Shown here one piece after another: positions 53,412 through 60,809 of a DNA stretch of 64,000 bases. Each line of letters begins with the position of its first letter. Within the stretch, counting starts at the first letter, position 1. A program made the translations under genes and the position numbers. This stretch comes from Brevundimonas sp. UBA7506 (lineage in GTDB: Bacteria > Pseudomonadota > Alphaproteobacteria > Caulobacterales > Caulobacteraceae), in assembly GCF_002479495.1 (NCBI RefSeq), contig NZ_DLNQ01000007.1:1-64000 (forward strand). The letters run 5' to 3'. The notes below the pieces were generated by a model that made no database searches, was not told where the DNA came from, and saw only the letters and a program-made list of their open reading frames with translations.

Positions 53412-54155
53412 CTACTTGGCCAGTCGCCCCTTGGCCTTGTCGGCGGGGAAGACGATCTCGGGATCGGGCTTGCCGGCCTCCAGTCCCGGGCAGTTCAACT
53501 GGTGCAGGACGTGGCGGATGATGTTGAGCCGCGCCTTCTTCTTGTTGTCGGTGGCCACCACGGTCCACGGCGCATAGTCGAAATGGGTGCGTTCCAGCAT
53601 CTGGTCGCGGGCGGCCGAATAGTCGGCCCAGCGCTTCTGGGCCTCGGCGTCCAGCGGCGAGACCTTGAAGCGTTTCAGCGGGTGGGTGGTGCGTTCTTCC
53701 AGCCGCCGGTCCTGCTCCTCGCGGCTGATGTCCAGCCACAGCTTGATCAGGGTCGTGCCCGACTGGGTCAGCATCCGCTCGAAATGCGGGGCGTCGTGCA
53801 GAAAGCGATCATGCTGGGCGGGGGTGCAGAAGCCCATGACCGCCTCGACGCCCGCGCGGTTGTACCAGGAGCGGTTGAAGAAGACGGTTTCCCCGGCGGC
53901 GGGCAGATGGGCGGCGTAGCGCTGGAAATACCACTGGGTCAGTTCGCGGTCGTTGGGCTTGGGCAGGGCGACGACGCGGGTCTGGCGCGGGGCCATGAAC
54001 TCGGTCATGCGCTTGATGGCCCCGTCCTTACCGGCGGCGTCGCGGCCCTCGAATACGATCACCACCTTGAGCCCCTGTTCGATGGCCCAGGCCTGGGTCT
54101 CGACCAGCTGAATCTGCAGGGCTTCCAGGGTGTCTTCGTAGTTGTCCTTGGCCAT
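53412..54155 (-). CDS. ppk2: Polyphosphate kinase 2
   Basis: Transfers phosphate between polyphosphate and nucleoside di- or monophosphates. The 247-residue product is a single PPK2 domain. Walker A is FEGRDAAGKDGAIKR (about 35-49), the lid region is RTRVVALPKPNDRE, and Walker B is TVFFNRSWYNRAGVE. Length fits class I one-domain PPK2. I chose ATG 54155 (MAKDNYEDTLEALQ) as the family N-terminus; longer frames add Arg-rich sequence without a match. Confidence 0.93.
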   Translation of the reverse strand: MAKDNYEDTLEALQIQLVETQAWAIEQGLKVVIVFEGRDAAGKDGAIKRMTEFMAPRQTRVVALPKPNDRELTQWYFQRYAAHLPAAGETVFFNRSWYNRAGVEAVMGFCTPAQHDRFLHDAPHFERMLTQSGTTLIKLWLDISREEQDRRLEERTTHPLKRFKVSPLDAEAQKRWADYSAARDQMLERTHFDYAPWTVVATDNKKKARLNIIRHVLHQLNCPGLEAGKPDPEIVFPADKAKGRLAK

Positions 54156-54296
54156 GGTGGTCAGTCCTGTGCCGCGCGATGAACGAACCTTGCGACCATT
54201 TGAGGCCCGGCGCCAGCCCGCGCTGAGGATGGCCCGCATCGGGTGACTCGCGTTCGGCGTTTACCAATCCCTCGCATTGGGGCGTTCGCTTTACAG

Positions 54297-54325
54297 TTGA
54301 CGTGCTGTGGATAGTCGGGTGACAA
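54297..54325 (+). promoter_or_regulatory. Candidate promoter and long leader of the cold-shock gene
   Basis: TTGACG (54297-54302), a 17-base spacer and TGACAA (54320-54325). The -10 match is weak. The 307 bases between ppk2 and the csp ATG (54156-54462) contain no other gene. An RNA leader of about 130 bases would be in keeping with cold-shock genes, whose leaders control translation. Confidence 0.35.
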
Positions 54326-54462
54326 CATCGCCGCAGTCCGGATTTCACGTGGGGTCCAAACCCGCGTCTCGCTCCTTCGCCTGAACGAGCTTGTCCAGAT
54401 GGGCTGACGGATTCTCCTGCATGGAAATCCGCCTGGCAAAGCGCGTTTACGGAGACGCAGAT

Positions 54463-54666
54463 ATGGCGACCGGCACGGTCAAGTGGTTCAACCCCACCAA
54501 GGGCTACGGCTTCATCCAGCCCGACAACGGCGGTTCGGACGTTTTCGTCCACATCACCGCTGTTCAGAAGGCTGGCCTGCAAGGCCTCGATGAAAACGCC
54601 AAGGTCGAGTACGAGCTGGAAAACCAGCGCGGCAAGACCTCGGCTGTGGACCTCAAGGTTCTCTAA
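54463..54666 (+). CDS. Cold-shock domain protein CspA family
   Basis: A 67-residue RNA chaperone. GTVKWFNPTKGYGFIQPD contains RNP1 (KGYGFI) and DVFVHITAV contains RNP2 (VFVHI). The whole length is one five-strand OB fold. ATG 54463 follows GGAGACGCAGAT. A strong terminator follows. Which paralogue it is cannot be decided here. Confidence 0.95.
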   Translation: MATGTVKWFNPTKGYGFIQPDNGGSDVFVHITAVQKAGLQGLDENAKVEYELENQRGKTSAVDLKVL

Positions 54667-54700
54667 GGCCGACGAACCCGAAACGGGTTCAGACGATTGA

Positions 54701-54737
54701 AAGGCGCGGGACCGAAGGGTTCCGCGCCTTTCTTTTT
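54701..54737 (+). terminator. Rho-independent terminator after the cold-shock gene
   Basis: AAGGCGCGGGACC (54701-54713) pairs with GGTTCCGCGCCTT (54718-54730, one G-T pair) over a GAAG loop, followed by TCTTTTTT. A smaller hairpin GAACCC-N5-GGGTTC precedes it at 54674-54690. Confidence 0.92.
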
Positions 54738-54830
54738 TGGGTGAAGAGGAGAGCGCTAACGCGCGGCTCGCGGAGCCGCGCTGCTTGAGCGCAGAAGAAG
54801 CCCGATCTCCATAGGCAGGTCGAGCGCGCC

Positions 54831-55679
54831 CTAGAACCCCAGCTCCGCCCGCAGGGCCTCGGGCGTCAGGCCGCCGGCGCGCAGTTCGGCCAGGGTCACC
54901 GACTGGTCGCGCTTGGCGTAGCGGCGGCCGTCGGGGCCGGTCAGCAGGCGGTGGTGGCGATAGACGGGAGCGGGCCAGCCCATCAGGGTCTGGATCAGGC
55001 GCTGGATGTGGGTGGCCTCGAACAGGTCCTGACCGCGAACGACATGGGTTACGCCTTGCAGGGCGTCGTCGTGGGTGACGGCCAGATGATAGGCGGTCCC
55101 GGCGTCCTTGCGCGCCAGCACCACGTCGCCCGCCGTCTCAGGGCGCGCACGAATGACGCCGGTTTCACCGTCCGGGCCTTCGCCCTCCTCGACAAAGGAC
55201 AGCGCATTCCAGGCGTCTTCGCCCAGAGCCTGTCGCGCCCGATCCAGCGACAGCCGCCAGGCGTAGGGGCGGCCTTCGGCCAGCAGGCGGGCTTCATCCT
55301 CGGGCGCATGGGGGCCGGGGCGGACGACCTCGGCCGGGCCGTGTGGCGCGTCGCCGATGGCGTCGAGGATCTCCTTGCGGGTGCGGAAGCAGCGGTAGAG
55401 CAGGCCGCGCGCGTTCAGGGCGTCGATGACGGCGGCGTAGTCGGCCAGATGCTCGGACTGACGCCGCACCGGCGTCTCCCAGTCAAGGCCCAGCCAGGCC
55501 AGGTCCTCGAAGATGGCCGCCTCGAACTCCGGTTTGCACCGCGTCGGGTCGATGTCCTCTATGCGCAGAACGAAGCGACCGCCCGTCGCCTTGGCCGCGC
55601 TCCAGGCGGTCAGGGCCGAAAAGGCGTGGCCCTTATGCAGACGGCCGGTGGGCGAGGGGGCGAAGCGGGTGGTGAACAT
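54831..55679 (-). CDS. gluQRS: Glutamyl-Q tRNA(Asp) synthetase
   Basis: Attaches glutamate to queuosine at position 34 of tRNA(Asp). The 282-residue product is a truncated GluRS catalytic domain without an anticodon-binding region. The HIGH-like motif is APSPTGRLHKGHAFSAL (about 7-23), with LRIEDIDPTRC. The KMSKS-like motif is RRYAKRDQS. ARKDAGTAYHLAVTHDDALQGVTHVVRGQDL is the family core. The ATG lies 7 bases after the upstream cupin gene on the same strand, so they form an operon. Confidence 0.94.
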   Translation of the reverse strand: MFTTRFAPSPTGRLHKGHAFSALTAWSAAKATGGRFVLRIEDIDPTRCKPEFEAAIFEDLAWLGLDWETPVRRQSEHLADYAAVIDALNARGLLYRCFRTRKEILDAIGDAPHGPAEVVRPGPHAPEDEARLLAEGRPYAWRLSLDRARQALGEDAWNALSFVEEGEGPDGETGVIRARPETAGDVVLARKDAGTAYHLAVTHDDALQGVTHVVRGQDLFEATHIQRLIQTLMGWPAPVYRHHRLLTGPDGRRYAKRDQSVTLAELRAGGLTPEALRAELGF

Positions 55680-55686
55680 CGGCCGA

Positions 55687-56820
55687 TCAGAAGCGCTTGA
55701 GCGCGCCGGCCTTTTCCGCCTGGTCGACGGCGGCGCGAATATCGGCCTCGGCCACGAAGTCGAACTGGGCGATCAACTCCTCGATGGCGAAGTCCGGCTG
55801 GGACAGGGCCCAGCGCATGGCGTGGGCCGCAGGGCCGGTGACGGCGGGGCCGAGCAACCCGGTCGGGCGATAGGCGGTGAGCGTCAACGGCTGGGGCAGG
55901 GCGAAGCGGGCCGGGCGGGGGACCAGTTTTTCCTGCGTCATCGCCACCTCGTCACGGAAGGCGGGCAGGGCGATCAGGCGGGCCAGGCGCTGGCCGAGAT
56001 CGGCGAGGTGGTCCTGCAGGGCCTGACCGCCGTCCCGATCCGCCGGGGGCATGAAGGCGCGGAAGGCCGGGTCCTGCATGGCGATCCGGTCCAGCAGGGA
56101 GAAGAGGATCCGCCCGTAGAGGGGCGTGATTGAGAAGGTCGCGTGCAGCGAGGCGCCGTCCTGGGCCAGGGCGTCGTGATACCAGCCGCGCGGCAGGTAG
56201 AGGACGTCGCCAGGCCGCATCCGCACCTCGGTCATCAACCGGCCCCGGCTCTGCTCCAGCCAGCGGCGGGTATCGGGCGTGTCAGGGGGGAAGTCGACGG
56301 GGTTCTCGGCCCGGTTCTCATACAGGCGCCAGACCTTTTCACCCTCGACCTGCAGGGCGAAGACATCGTGCAGATCATAGTGGGTTCCGAACGCCTGAAC
56401 GCCCTTGAACGAGCAGTAGAGGTTGACCCCGATGGCGGCGGCGAAGGCGCGGCCCAGCATGGCCGAGGCGTCGGCCAGGCGCGGAGTCAGTTCCTGCGCG
56501 TCCCCGGCGACGAGGCTGGCCCCGGTGGCCAGGAAGACGGCCACCTTGGCCGGGTCGGGACGCATCACCGAGCCGGACTGAGTCTGCACCGGACGGCAAT
56601 ACTGGTCCGGCGTCACGGCGACCGTGTCGCGCACCAGTTTCAGGCTCTGGGCGGTCCAGATCGACGACTGGTTCAACAGGGCGTTGAAACCGTCCCAGTC
56701 CAGCAGGGTCCGCTTGGCCGCGCCTTCCCCGGCGGGAATGTGCAGCGGTTTCCGGCCGTGAAACTCGGCGAAGAAACGATCGGGGGTGATCGGGTGAAGA
56801 AGTTCGTCCAGACTATGCAT
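55687..56820 (-). CDS. Cupin/JmjC 2-oxoglutarate oxygenase (ribosomal oxygenase-like)
   Basis: A 377-residue Fe(II)/2-oxoglutarate-dependent enzyme of the RoxA/YcfD (Cupin_4) type, which hydroxylates ribosomal protein L16 in E. coli. GTHYDLHDVFALQVEGEKVWRLY carries His147 and Asp149; RGWYHDAL carries His215; together they form the 2-His-1-Asp iron site. The C-terminal winged-helix-like region resembles that of RoxA. ATG 56820 begins the typical LHPITPDRFFAEFHGRKPLHI N-terminus. It lies just upstream of gluQRS on the same strand. Confidence 0.85.
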   Translation of the reverse strand: MHSLDELLHPITPDRFFAEFHGRKPLHIPAGEGAAKRTLLDWDGFNALLNQSSIWTAQSLKLVRDTVAVTPDQYCRPVQTQSGSVMRPDPAKVAVFLATGASLVAGDAQELTPRLADASAMLGRAFAAAIGVNLYCSFKGVQAFGTHYDLHDVFALQVEGEKVWRLYENRAENPVDFPPDTPDTRRWLEQSRGRLMTEVRMRPGDVLYLPRGWYHDALAQDGASLHATFSITPLYGRILFSLLDRIAMQDPAFRAFMPPADRDGGQALQDHLADLGQRLARLIALPAFRDEVAMTQEKLVPRPARFALPQPLTLTAYRPTGLLGPAVTGPAAHAMRWALSQPDFAIEELIAQFDFVAEADIRAAVDQAEKAGALKRF

Positions 56821-56868
56821 CGGCCGCGACGCTAGAGCGGCGCCGTTCCCCTGTCGATACGGACCCTC

Positions 56869-57525
56869 ATGGCCACAGCTCCCTCCGCATCCTCCATCGC
56901 CGCCGCCCGAGAGGCCCTGGCCGCCGCTGATCCGGCGCTGGCGCGGGCGCACGCCTTGACCCCCGTGTTCGAGTGGCGACTGCGGCCCGGCGGCTATGAG
57001 GGCCTGTTCCGCATGATCGTGGAGCAGCAGGTCTCGGTCGCCGCCGCCGCCTCGATCTGGAAGCGGACGGTCGAGGGGCTGGGCGGCGTGGTGTCGCCGG
57101 AGGCCGTGCTGGCGCTGGACGTCGAGACCCTGCGCACCTTCGGCCTGTCGGGGCAGAAGGCGAAGTACGGCCACGAGATTGCATTGGCCCACACCGAAGG
57201 TCGCATCGACTTCGACCATCTGGAACGACTGGACGACGCCGAGGCGGTTGCGGCCCTCGTGGCCATCAAGGGGGTGGGCAGGTGGACGGCCGAGACCTTC
57301 CTGATGTTTTGCGAGGGGCGGCTGGACGTCTTTCCCGGCGGCGACGTGGCCCTGCAGGAGGCGATGCGTTGGGCCGATGCGGGCGAGGCGCGGCCGAATG
57401 AGAAACAGGCCTATGCCCGGGCTGAAATCTGGCGGCCGCATCGCGGGGTGGCGGCGCATCTGCTCTGGGGATGGTATGGAGGAGTCAAGCGCGGCGATAT
57501 CGCGCTGGAGGACTTGAAGACTTGA
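56869..57525 (+). CDS. DNA-3-methyladenine glycosylase II (AlkA-like, HhH-GPD)
   Basis: Excises alkylated purines. The 218-residue product holds the HhH-GPD core. LFRMIVEQQVSVAAAASIWKR is the first family segment, and AIKGVGRWTAETFLMF (about 132-147) is the helix-hairpin-helix. FPGGD (Asp159) supplies the catalytic aspartate. It lacks the N-terminal domain of E. coli AlkA, like the shorter bacterial forms. Its stop overlaps the next gene's TTG as TTGA. Confidence 0.9.
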   Translation: MATAPSASSIAAAREALAAADPALARAHALTPVFEWRLRPGGYEGLFRMIVEQQVSVAAAASIWKRTVEGLGGVVSPEAVLALDVETLRTFGLSGQKAKYGHEIALAHTEGRIDFDHLERLDDAEAVAALVAIKGVGRWTAETFLMFCEGRLDVFPGGDVALQEAMRWADAGEARPNEKQAYARAEIWRPHRGVAAHLLWGWYGGVKRGDIALEDLKT

Positions 57526-58172
57526 ATCCGCTGACCGACGCCGACCTGACCCGGCCCGAGACCGTCCTGCCGCTGCTGGATTTTGCGGGGGTGGCCGTCT
57601 TCGCGGCGACGGGCGCCCTGGCCGCCGCGCGCGAGAAGCACGACCTGGTGACCTTCGCCTTCTTCGGGGCCATCACCGGAGTCGGGGGCGGGACGCTGCG
57701 CGATCTGCTGATCGGGGCGCCGGTCTTCTGGGTGCAGGACTGGCGCTACATCGCCGTCTGCCTGCTGGCGGCGGCGGCCTTCTGGATGCTGGGGGCGCGG
57801 ACATGGCGCTTCCGGGCCCTGCTGTGGCTGGATGCCGTGGGTCTGGCGGCCTATGGCGTCATGGGGGCGGCCAAGGCGGCCTCCCATGACGTGGCGCCCC
57901 TGATCTGCGTCGTCATGGGGGTGCTGACGGCCTGTTTCGGCGGGGTGGTGCGTGACGTCCTGGCGGGCCAGCCGTCGATCCTGTTGCGGCGCGAGCTGAA
58001 CATCACCGCCGCCCTCTTGTCAGCGGGCCTGTTCGTCAGCCTAAAGGCCCTGACCGTGCCGACCTGGCCGGCGGTGGGGGTGGCGGTCCTGGCGGGCTTT
58101 GCCCTGCGCGCCGGCGCCCTGAAGTGGGGGTGGAGCCTGCCGGCCTTCCCCAGCGCCCCGACCCGAAACTGA
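57522..58172 (+). CDS. Trimeric intracellular cation channel family protein (UPF0126/YicG)
   Basis: A 216-residue membrane protein with seven helices in two TRIC repeats. Each repeat contains the GGxxRD-type motif: TGVGGGTLRDLLIG and ACFGGVVRDVLAG. TRIC channels conduct K+ or other cations. I chose TTG 57522, overlapping the glycosylase stop by 4 bases. The frame before it is coded inside the glycosylase gene. Confidence 0.92.
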   Translation: MNPLTDADLTRPETVLPLLDFAGVAVFAATGALAAAREKHDLVTFAFFGAITGVGGGTLRDLLIGAPVFWVQDWRYIAVCLLAAAAFWMLGARTWRFRALLWLDAVGLAAYGVMGAAKAASHDVAPLICVVMGVLTACFGGVVRDVLAGQPSILLRRELNITAALLSAGLFVSLKALTVPTWPAVGVAVLAGFALRAGALKWGWSLPAFPSAPTRN

Positions 58173-58182
58173 GGACTGAGCC

Positions 58183-58581
58183 ATGACCGACGTTCCCGCC
58201 GCCTATCGCGACGCGCCGCGCTGGCCGTTCGGCGACAGTCCCGAACTGGCCGACGAACTGCTGGCCCTGGTGCTGGCGGGCGGCAAGAAGGCCACCTGTT
58301 CGTCGCTGGCGTCGTGCGAGGCCGACATCATGCCGACGGTGGGCGAGATCAGCGTCATTCTCGACGGCGCCGGCGTTCCGCGCTGCGCCATCCGCACCAC
58401 CGAGGTCGAGATCATGCCCTTCGAGCAGGTCAGCGAGGACTTCGCCCGCGCCGAGGGAGAGGGCGACCTGACCTATGAATGGTGGCGCGGCGCGCACGAG
58501 GCCTATTACCGCCGCGAAGGCACCTGGGCGCCGGGCATGAAGGTGGTCTGCGAGCGCTTCGAACTGGTCGAGGTCTTCTGA
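58183..58581 (+). CDS. ASCH domain protein
   Basis: A 132-residue protein made of one ASCH domain (PUA-like beta barrel, RNA-binding fold). RWPFGDSPELADELLALVLAGGKKATCSS is the first segment with the conserved G-x-K-x-x-T. VILDGAGVPRCAIRTTEVEIMPFEQV and WAPGMKVVCERFELVEVF follow. Some family members hydrolyse N4-acetylcytidine. The ATG is preceded by a weak GAGG. Confidence 0.92.
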   Translation: MTDVPAAYRDAPRWPFGDSPELADELLALVLAGGKKATCSSLASCEADIMPTVGEISVILDGAGVPRCAIRTTEVEIMPFEQVSEDFARAEGEGDLTYEWWRGAHEAYYRREGTWAPGMKVVCERFELVEVF

Positions 58582-58720
58582 GGCGGCGTCACGAAAACGC
58601 TGCATCTCGGTCATGGCGATGAGGGAGAATCGGGCGTAGGCTGAGGCCATAAGACTAGGGAAGGAGACGTGTCCTCACTCCTGTCGCCTCGGTATCCCCC
58701 CGTATGAGCGGGAGGGCCTG

Positions 58721-59293
58721 ATGCAGGTCCTGACCCGCCCCCCGTCCGGCTTTCCGGCCCTGGTGCTGAACGCCGATTTCCGTCCTCTGTCCTATTATCC
58801 CCTGTCGATCTGGCCCTGGGAAGAAGTGGTCAAGGCCGTCTGGCAGGAGCGCGTCGACGTGGTCGCCACCTATGACAAGGTGGTGCGCAGCCCGTCGATG
58901 GAGATGCAGCTGCCCAGCGTCATCTCGCTGAAATCCTATGTCGATCAGGACCGCAAGCCCGCCTTCACCCGCTTCAACGTCTTCCTGCGCGACGGTTTCG
59001 CCTGCCAGTACTGCGGCGAGAGCGGTCTGGCCCAGGACCTGACCTTCGACCACGTCATCCCCCGCTCGCGCGGCGGCCGCACCACCTGGCAGAACATCGT
59101 CGCCGCCTGTGGTCCCTGCAACCTGAGGAAGGGCGGGCGAACGCCCCAGCAGGCCGGCATGCCCCTGCTGCGCCGCACCGCCCATCAGCCCAATTCCTGG
59201 GAGTTGCAGGAAGCCGGTCGCCGCTTCCCGCCCCACTACCTGCACCAGAGCTGGCTGGACTACCTCTACTGGGACATCGAGCTCGAACCCTAG
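58721..59293 (+). CDS. HNH endonuclease
   Basis: A 190-residue protein with an HNH domain in the C-terminal half. CQYCGES and CGPCNLRKGG provide the four zinc-binding cysteines, and LTFDHVIPRSRGGRTTWQNIV has the HNH catalytic histidine and asparagine. The N-terminal half (PALVLNADFRPLSYYPLSIWPWEEVVKAVWQERVDVV) matches the stand-alone HNH nucleases common in alphaproteobacteria, whose role is unknown. The ATG has GGGAGGG upstream. It is the last chromosomal gene before the integrative element. Confidence 0.92.
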   Translation: MQVLTRPPSGFPALVLNADFRPLSYYPLSIWPWEEVVKAVWQERVDVVATYDKVVRSPSMEMQLPSVISLKSYVDQDRKPAFTRFNVFLRDGFACQYCGESGLAQDLTFDHVIPRSRGGRTTWQNIVAACGPCNLRKGGRTPQQAGMPLLRRTAHQPNSWELQEAGRRFPPHYLHQSWLDYLYWDIELEP

Positions 59294-59398
59294 GGTTTAC
59301 CGGTGTTCCTGTTTGTTGCCCAAGCGCCTGTTTTCGTGGCGCAAAGAGGGCAAAGGGCGATTGCCCGGGATGACCGCCTTATCCTCCGACTTGCTCCG

Positions 59399-59424
59399 TT
59401 CTGGTGGCCATGTGGTGACCAGAA
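59399..59424. promoter_or_regulatory. 26-bp palindromic operator candidate upstream of integrase, copy 1
   Basis: TTCTGGT(GG)CCA(TG)TGG(TG)ACCAGAA: 20 of 26 positions are symmetric, and only three 2-base spacers break the pattern. The core TCTGGTGGCCATGTGGTGACCA is repeated exactly at 59466-59487. It lies 39 bases before the integrase ATG. Confidence 0.6.
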
Positions 59425-59462
59425 ATCGGGCTCTAACCCCGCCGCGGCGGGACGGAGGAAAT

Positions 59463-60767
59463 ATGTCTGGTGGCCATGTGGTGACCAAGCGGCTCACGAA
59501 AAGGGTAGTCGAGGCTTTGGCACCTCGGGACGAGCGGTACGTCGTGTGGGATTCCGATCTCAAGGGATTTGGCGTCCGGATCTCTCCGCAGGGGCGGCGA
59601 ACTTACCTCGCCAGGTTCCGAACGCACGGCGGCGCGGACCGGCTGATGGCGCTGGCCCCACACGGGGTCATCACAGCGGAGGAAGCGAGAGAACGGGCTC
59701 GGCTCGCCATCGCTGAGGCAGCTCAAGGCGGAGATCCCCAAGCCGACAAGATGGAGCGGCGAGGCGAGATGACGATGGGCGAGTTGTGCGAGCTCTACAT
59801 GGCTGAGGGCACGGCGATGAAGAAGGCGTCGACTCTCCGGATCGATCGCATCCGTATTGATCGGCACATCAAGCCCCGCGTGGGACGGATGAAGCTGGGC
59901 GATGTTTCGCGGGCCGACATCCAGCGCCTGATGATTGATGTCGGGAACGGCAAGATCCGGGCAGAGGCCACGCCCCATACCCGGGGCGGCAAGCACGCGG
60001 CTGCGCGTACCGTGGGGCTACTCGGCGGTATCTTCAGTTTTGCGATCGAGCGAGAGCTCATGACCGACAATCCGGTCCGCGGACTGAAGCGTTACAAGGA
60101 CAATCGGCGTGAACGTTTCCTGTCCGCCGCGGAGATGGCGAGGCTTGGAGACGTGCTGGCTCGGCTTGAGCAGGATGGTGGTGATCCTCGACACGTGGCC
60201 ATCATCCGCCTGCTGACCCTGACTGGCGCGCGCAAGAACGAGATCGCGCACCTTCGCTGGCGGGAGGTGGATCTTGAAGGCGGGCTGCTGCGGCTGAAGG
60301 ACTCGAAGACGGGGCCCAAGGTGATCCGGCTGGGCAAGGCTGCGCGGACGCTGGTGGGGTCTCTGCCGGTTCACGATCGCGAGTGGGTTTTTCCGGATCG
60401 CCGTCATGCGGGGAAGCCGGTGGCCAATCTGGACTGGGCCTGGGTGAACATTCGCAATCAGGCCGGTCTGCCGGATGTGCGCATCCATGATCTCCGACAT
60501 AGCTTCGCCAGCGTCGGGGTAGCGGGCGGCGAAGGTCTCACGCTGATCGGCAAGCTCCTGGGACACCAGCATGTGGTTACGACAAGCCGGTATGCCCACC
60601 TCTCCGACGATCCCCTGCAAGCTGCAGCAGACCGGATCAGCGATCGGTTGGCGTCAATGATCCTGCCCGCCCCGGCGGATGACGCAGGCAAGTCAGAAAG
60701 CCCTGATGGCGGCTTTGGTCGGCCCGATGAACTGGCCGGATTTAACATGTCGGTTTCAACGTGTTAA
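59463..60767 (+). CDS. Tyrosine recombinase (integrase)
   Basis: A 434-residue site-specific recombinase with an N-terminal DUF4102-type arm-binding domain (about 10-90, KRVVEALAPRDERYVVWDSDLKGFGVRI). A core-binding SAM-like domain follows (about 103-195). The catalytic domain has Arg257 (LTGARKNE), Lys about 283, HxxR (His342, Arg345 in IHDLRHSFAS), His368 (LLGHQH) and the nucleophile Tyr377 (SRYAHL). I chose ATG 59463, behind GGAGGAAAT, a strong site. A copy of the palindromic operator overlaps the first codons. It ends 34 bases before the fic ATG, in an inverted-repeat region. Confidence 0.95.
   Translation: MSGGHVVTKRLTKRVVEALAPRDERYVVWDSDLKGFGVRISPQGRRTYLARFRTHGGADRLMALAPHGVITAEEARERARLAIAEAAQGGDPQADKMERRGEMTMGELCELYMAEGTAMKKASTLRIDRIRIDRHIKPRVGRMKLGDVSRADIQRLMIDVGNGKIRAEATPHTRGGKHAAARTVGLLGGIFSFAIERELMTDNPVRGLKRYKDNRRERFLSAAEMARLGDVLARLEQDGGDPRHVAIIRLLTLTGARKNEIAHLRWREVDLEGGLLRLKDSKTGPKVIRLGKAARTLVGSLPVHDREWVFPDRRHAGKPVANLDWAWVNIRNQAGLPDVRIHDLRHSFASVGVAGGEGLTLIGKLLGHQHVVTTSRYAHLSDDPLQAAADRISDRLASMILPAPADDAGKSESPDGGFGRPDELAGFNMSVSTC
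59466..59487. promoter_or_regulatory. Operator candidate within the integrase start, copy 2
   Basis: The 22-base core TCTGGTGGCCATGTGGTGACCA is an exact repeat of the site at 59400-59421. It begins at the second codon of the integrase gene (59466), so binding here would block elongation or initiation. The outermost bases of copy 1 are not conserved here. Confidence 0.55.
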
Positions 60768-60809
60768 AAAAGTCGAAAATAACGAACACGTCCGGTTGGC
60801 CATGTTAAA
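60741..60809. promoter_or_regulatory. Inverted-repeat operator candidates at the fic start
   Basis: TTTAACATG (60741-60749) faces CGTGTTAAA (60760-60768), an inverted pair with 10 bases between. A third half-site CATGTTAAA (60801-60809), identical to the reverse complement of the first, contains the fic ATG. The first two overlap the integrase 3' end. The C-terminal winged helix of the Fic protein is a plausible ligand. Confidence 0.5.

Noticed and set aside
59294..59462. tRNA gene or attachment-site repeat at the element edge
   Set aside because: No cloverleaf can be drawn and no direct repeat of an attachment core was found within the window. The 22-bp repeat here is a palindromic operator pair, not an att pair.
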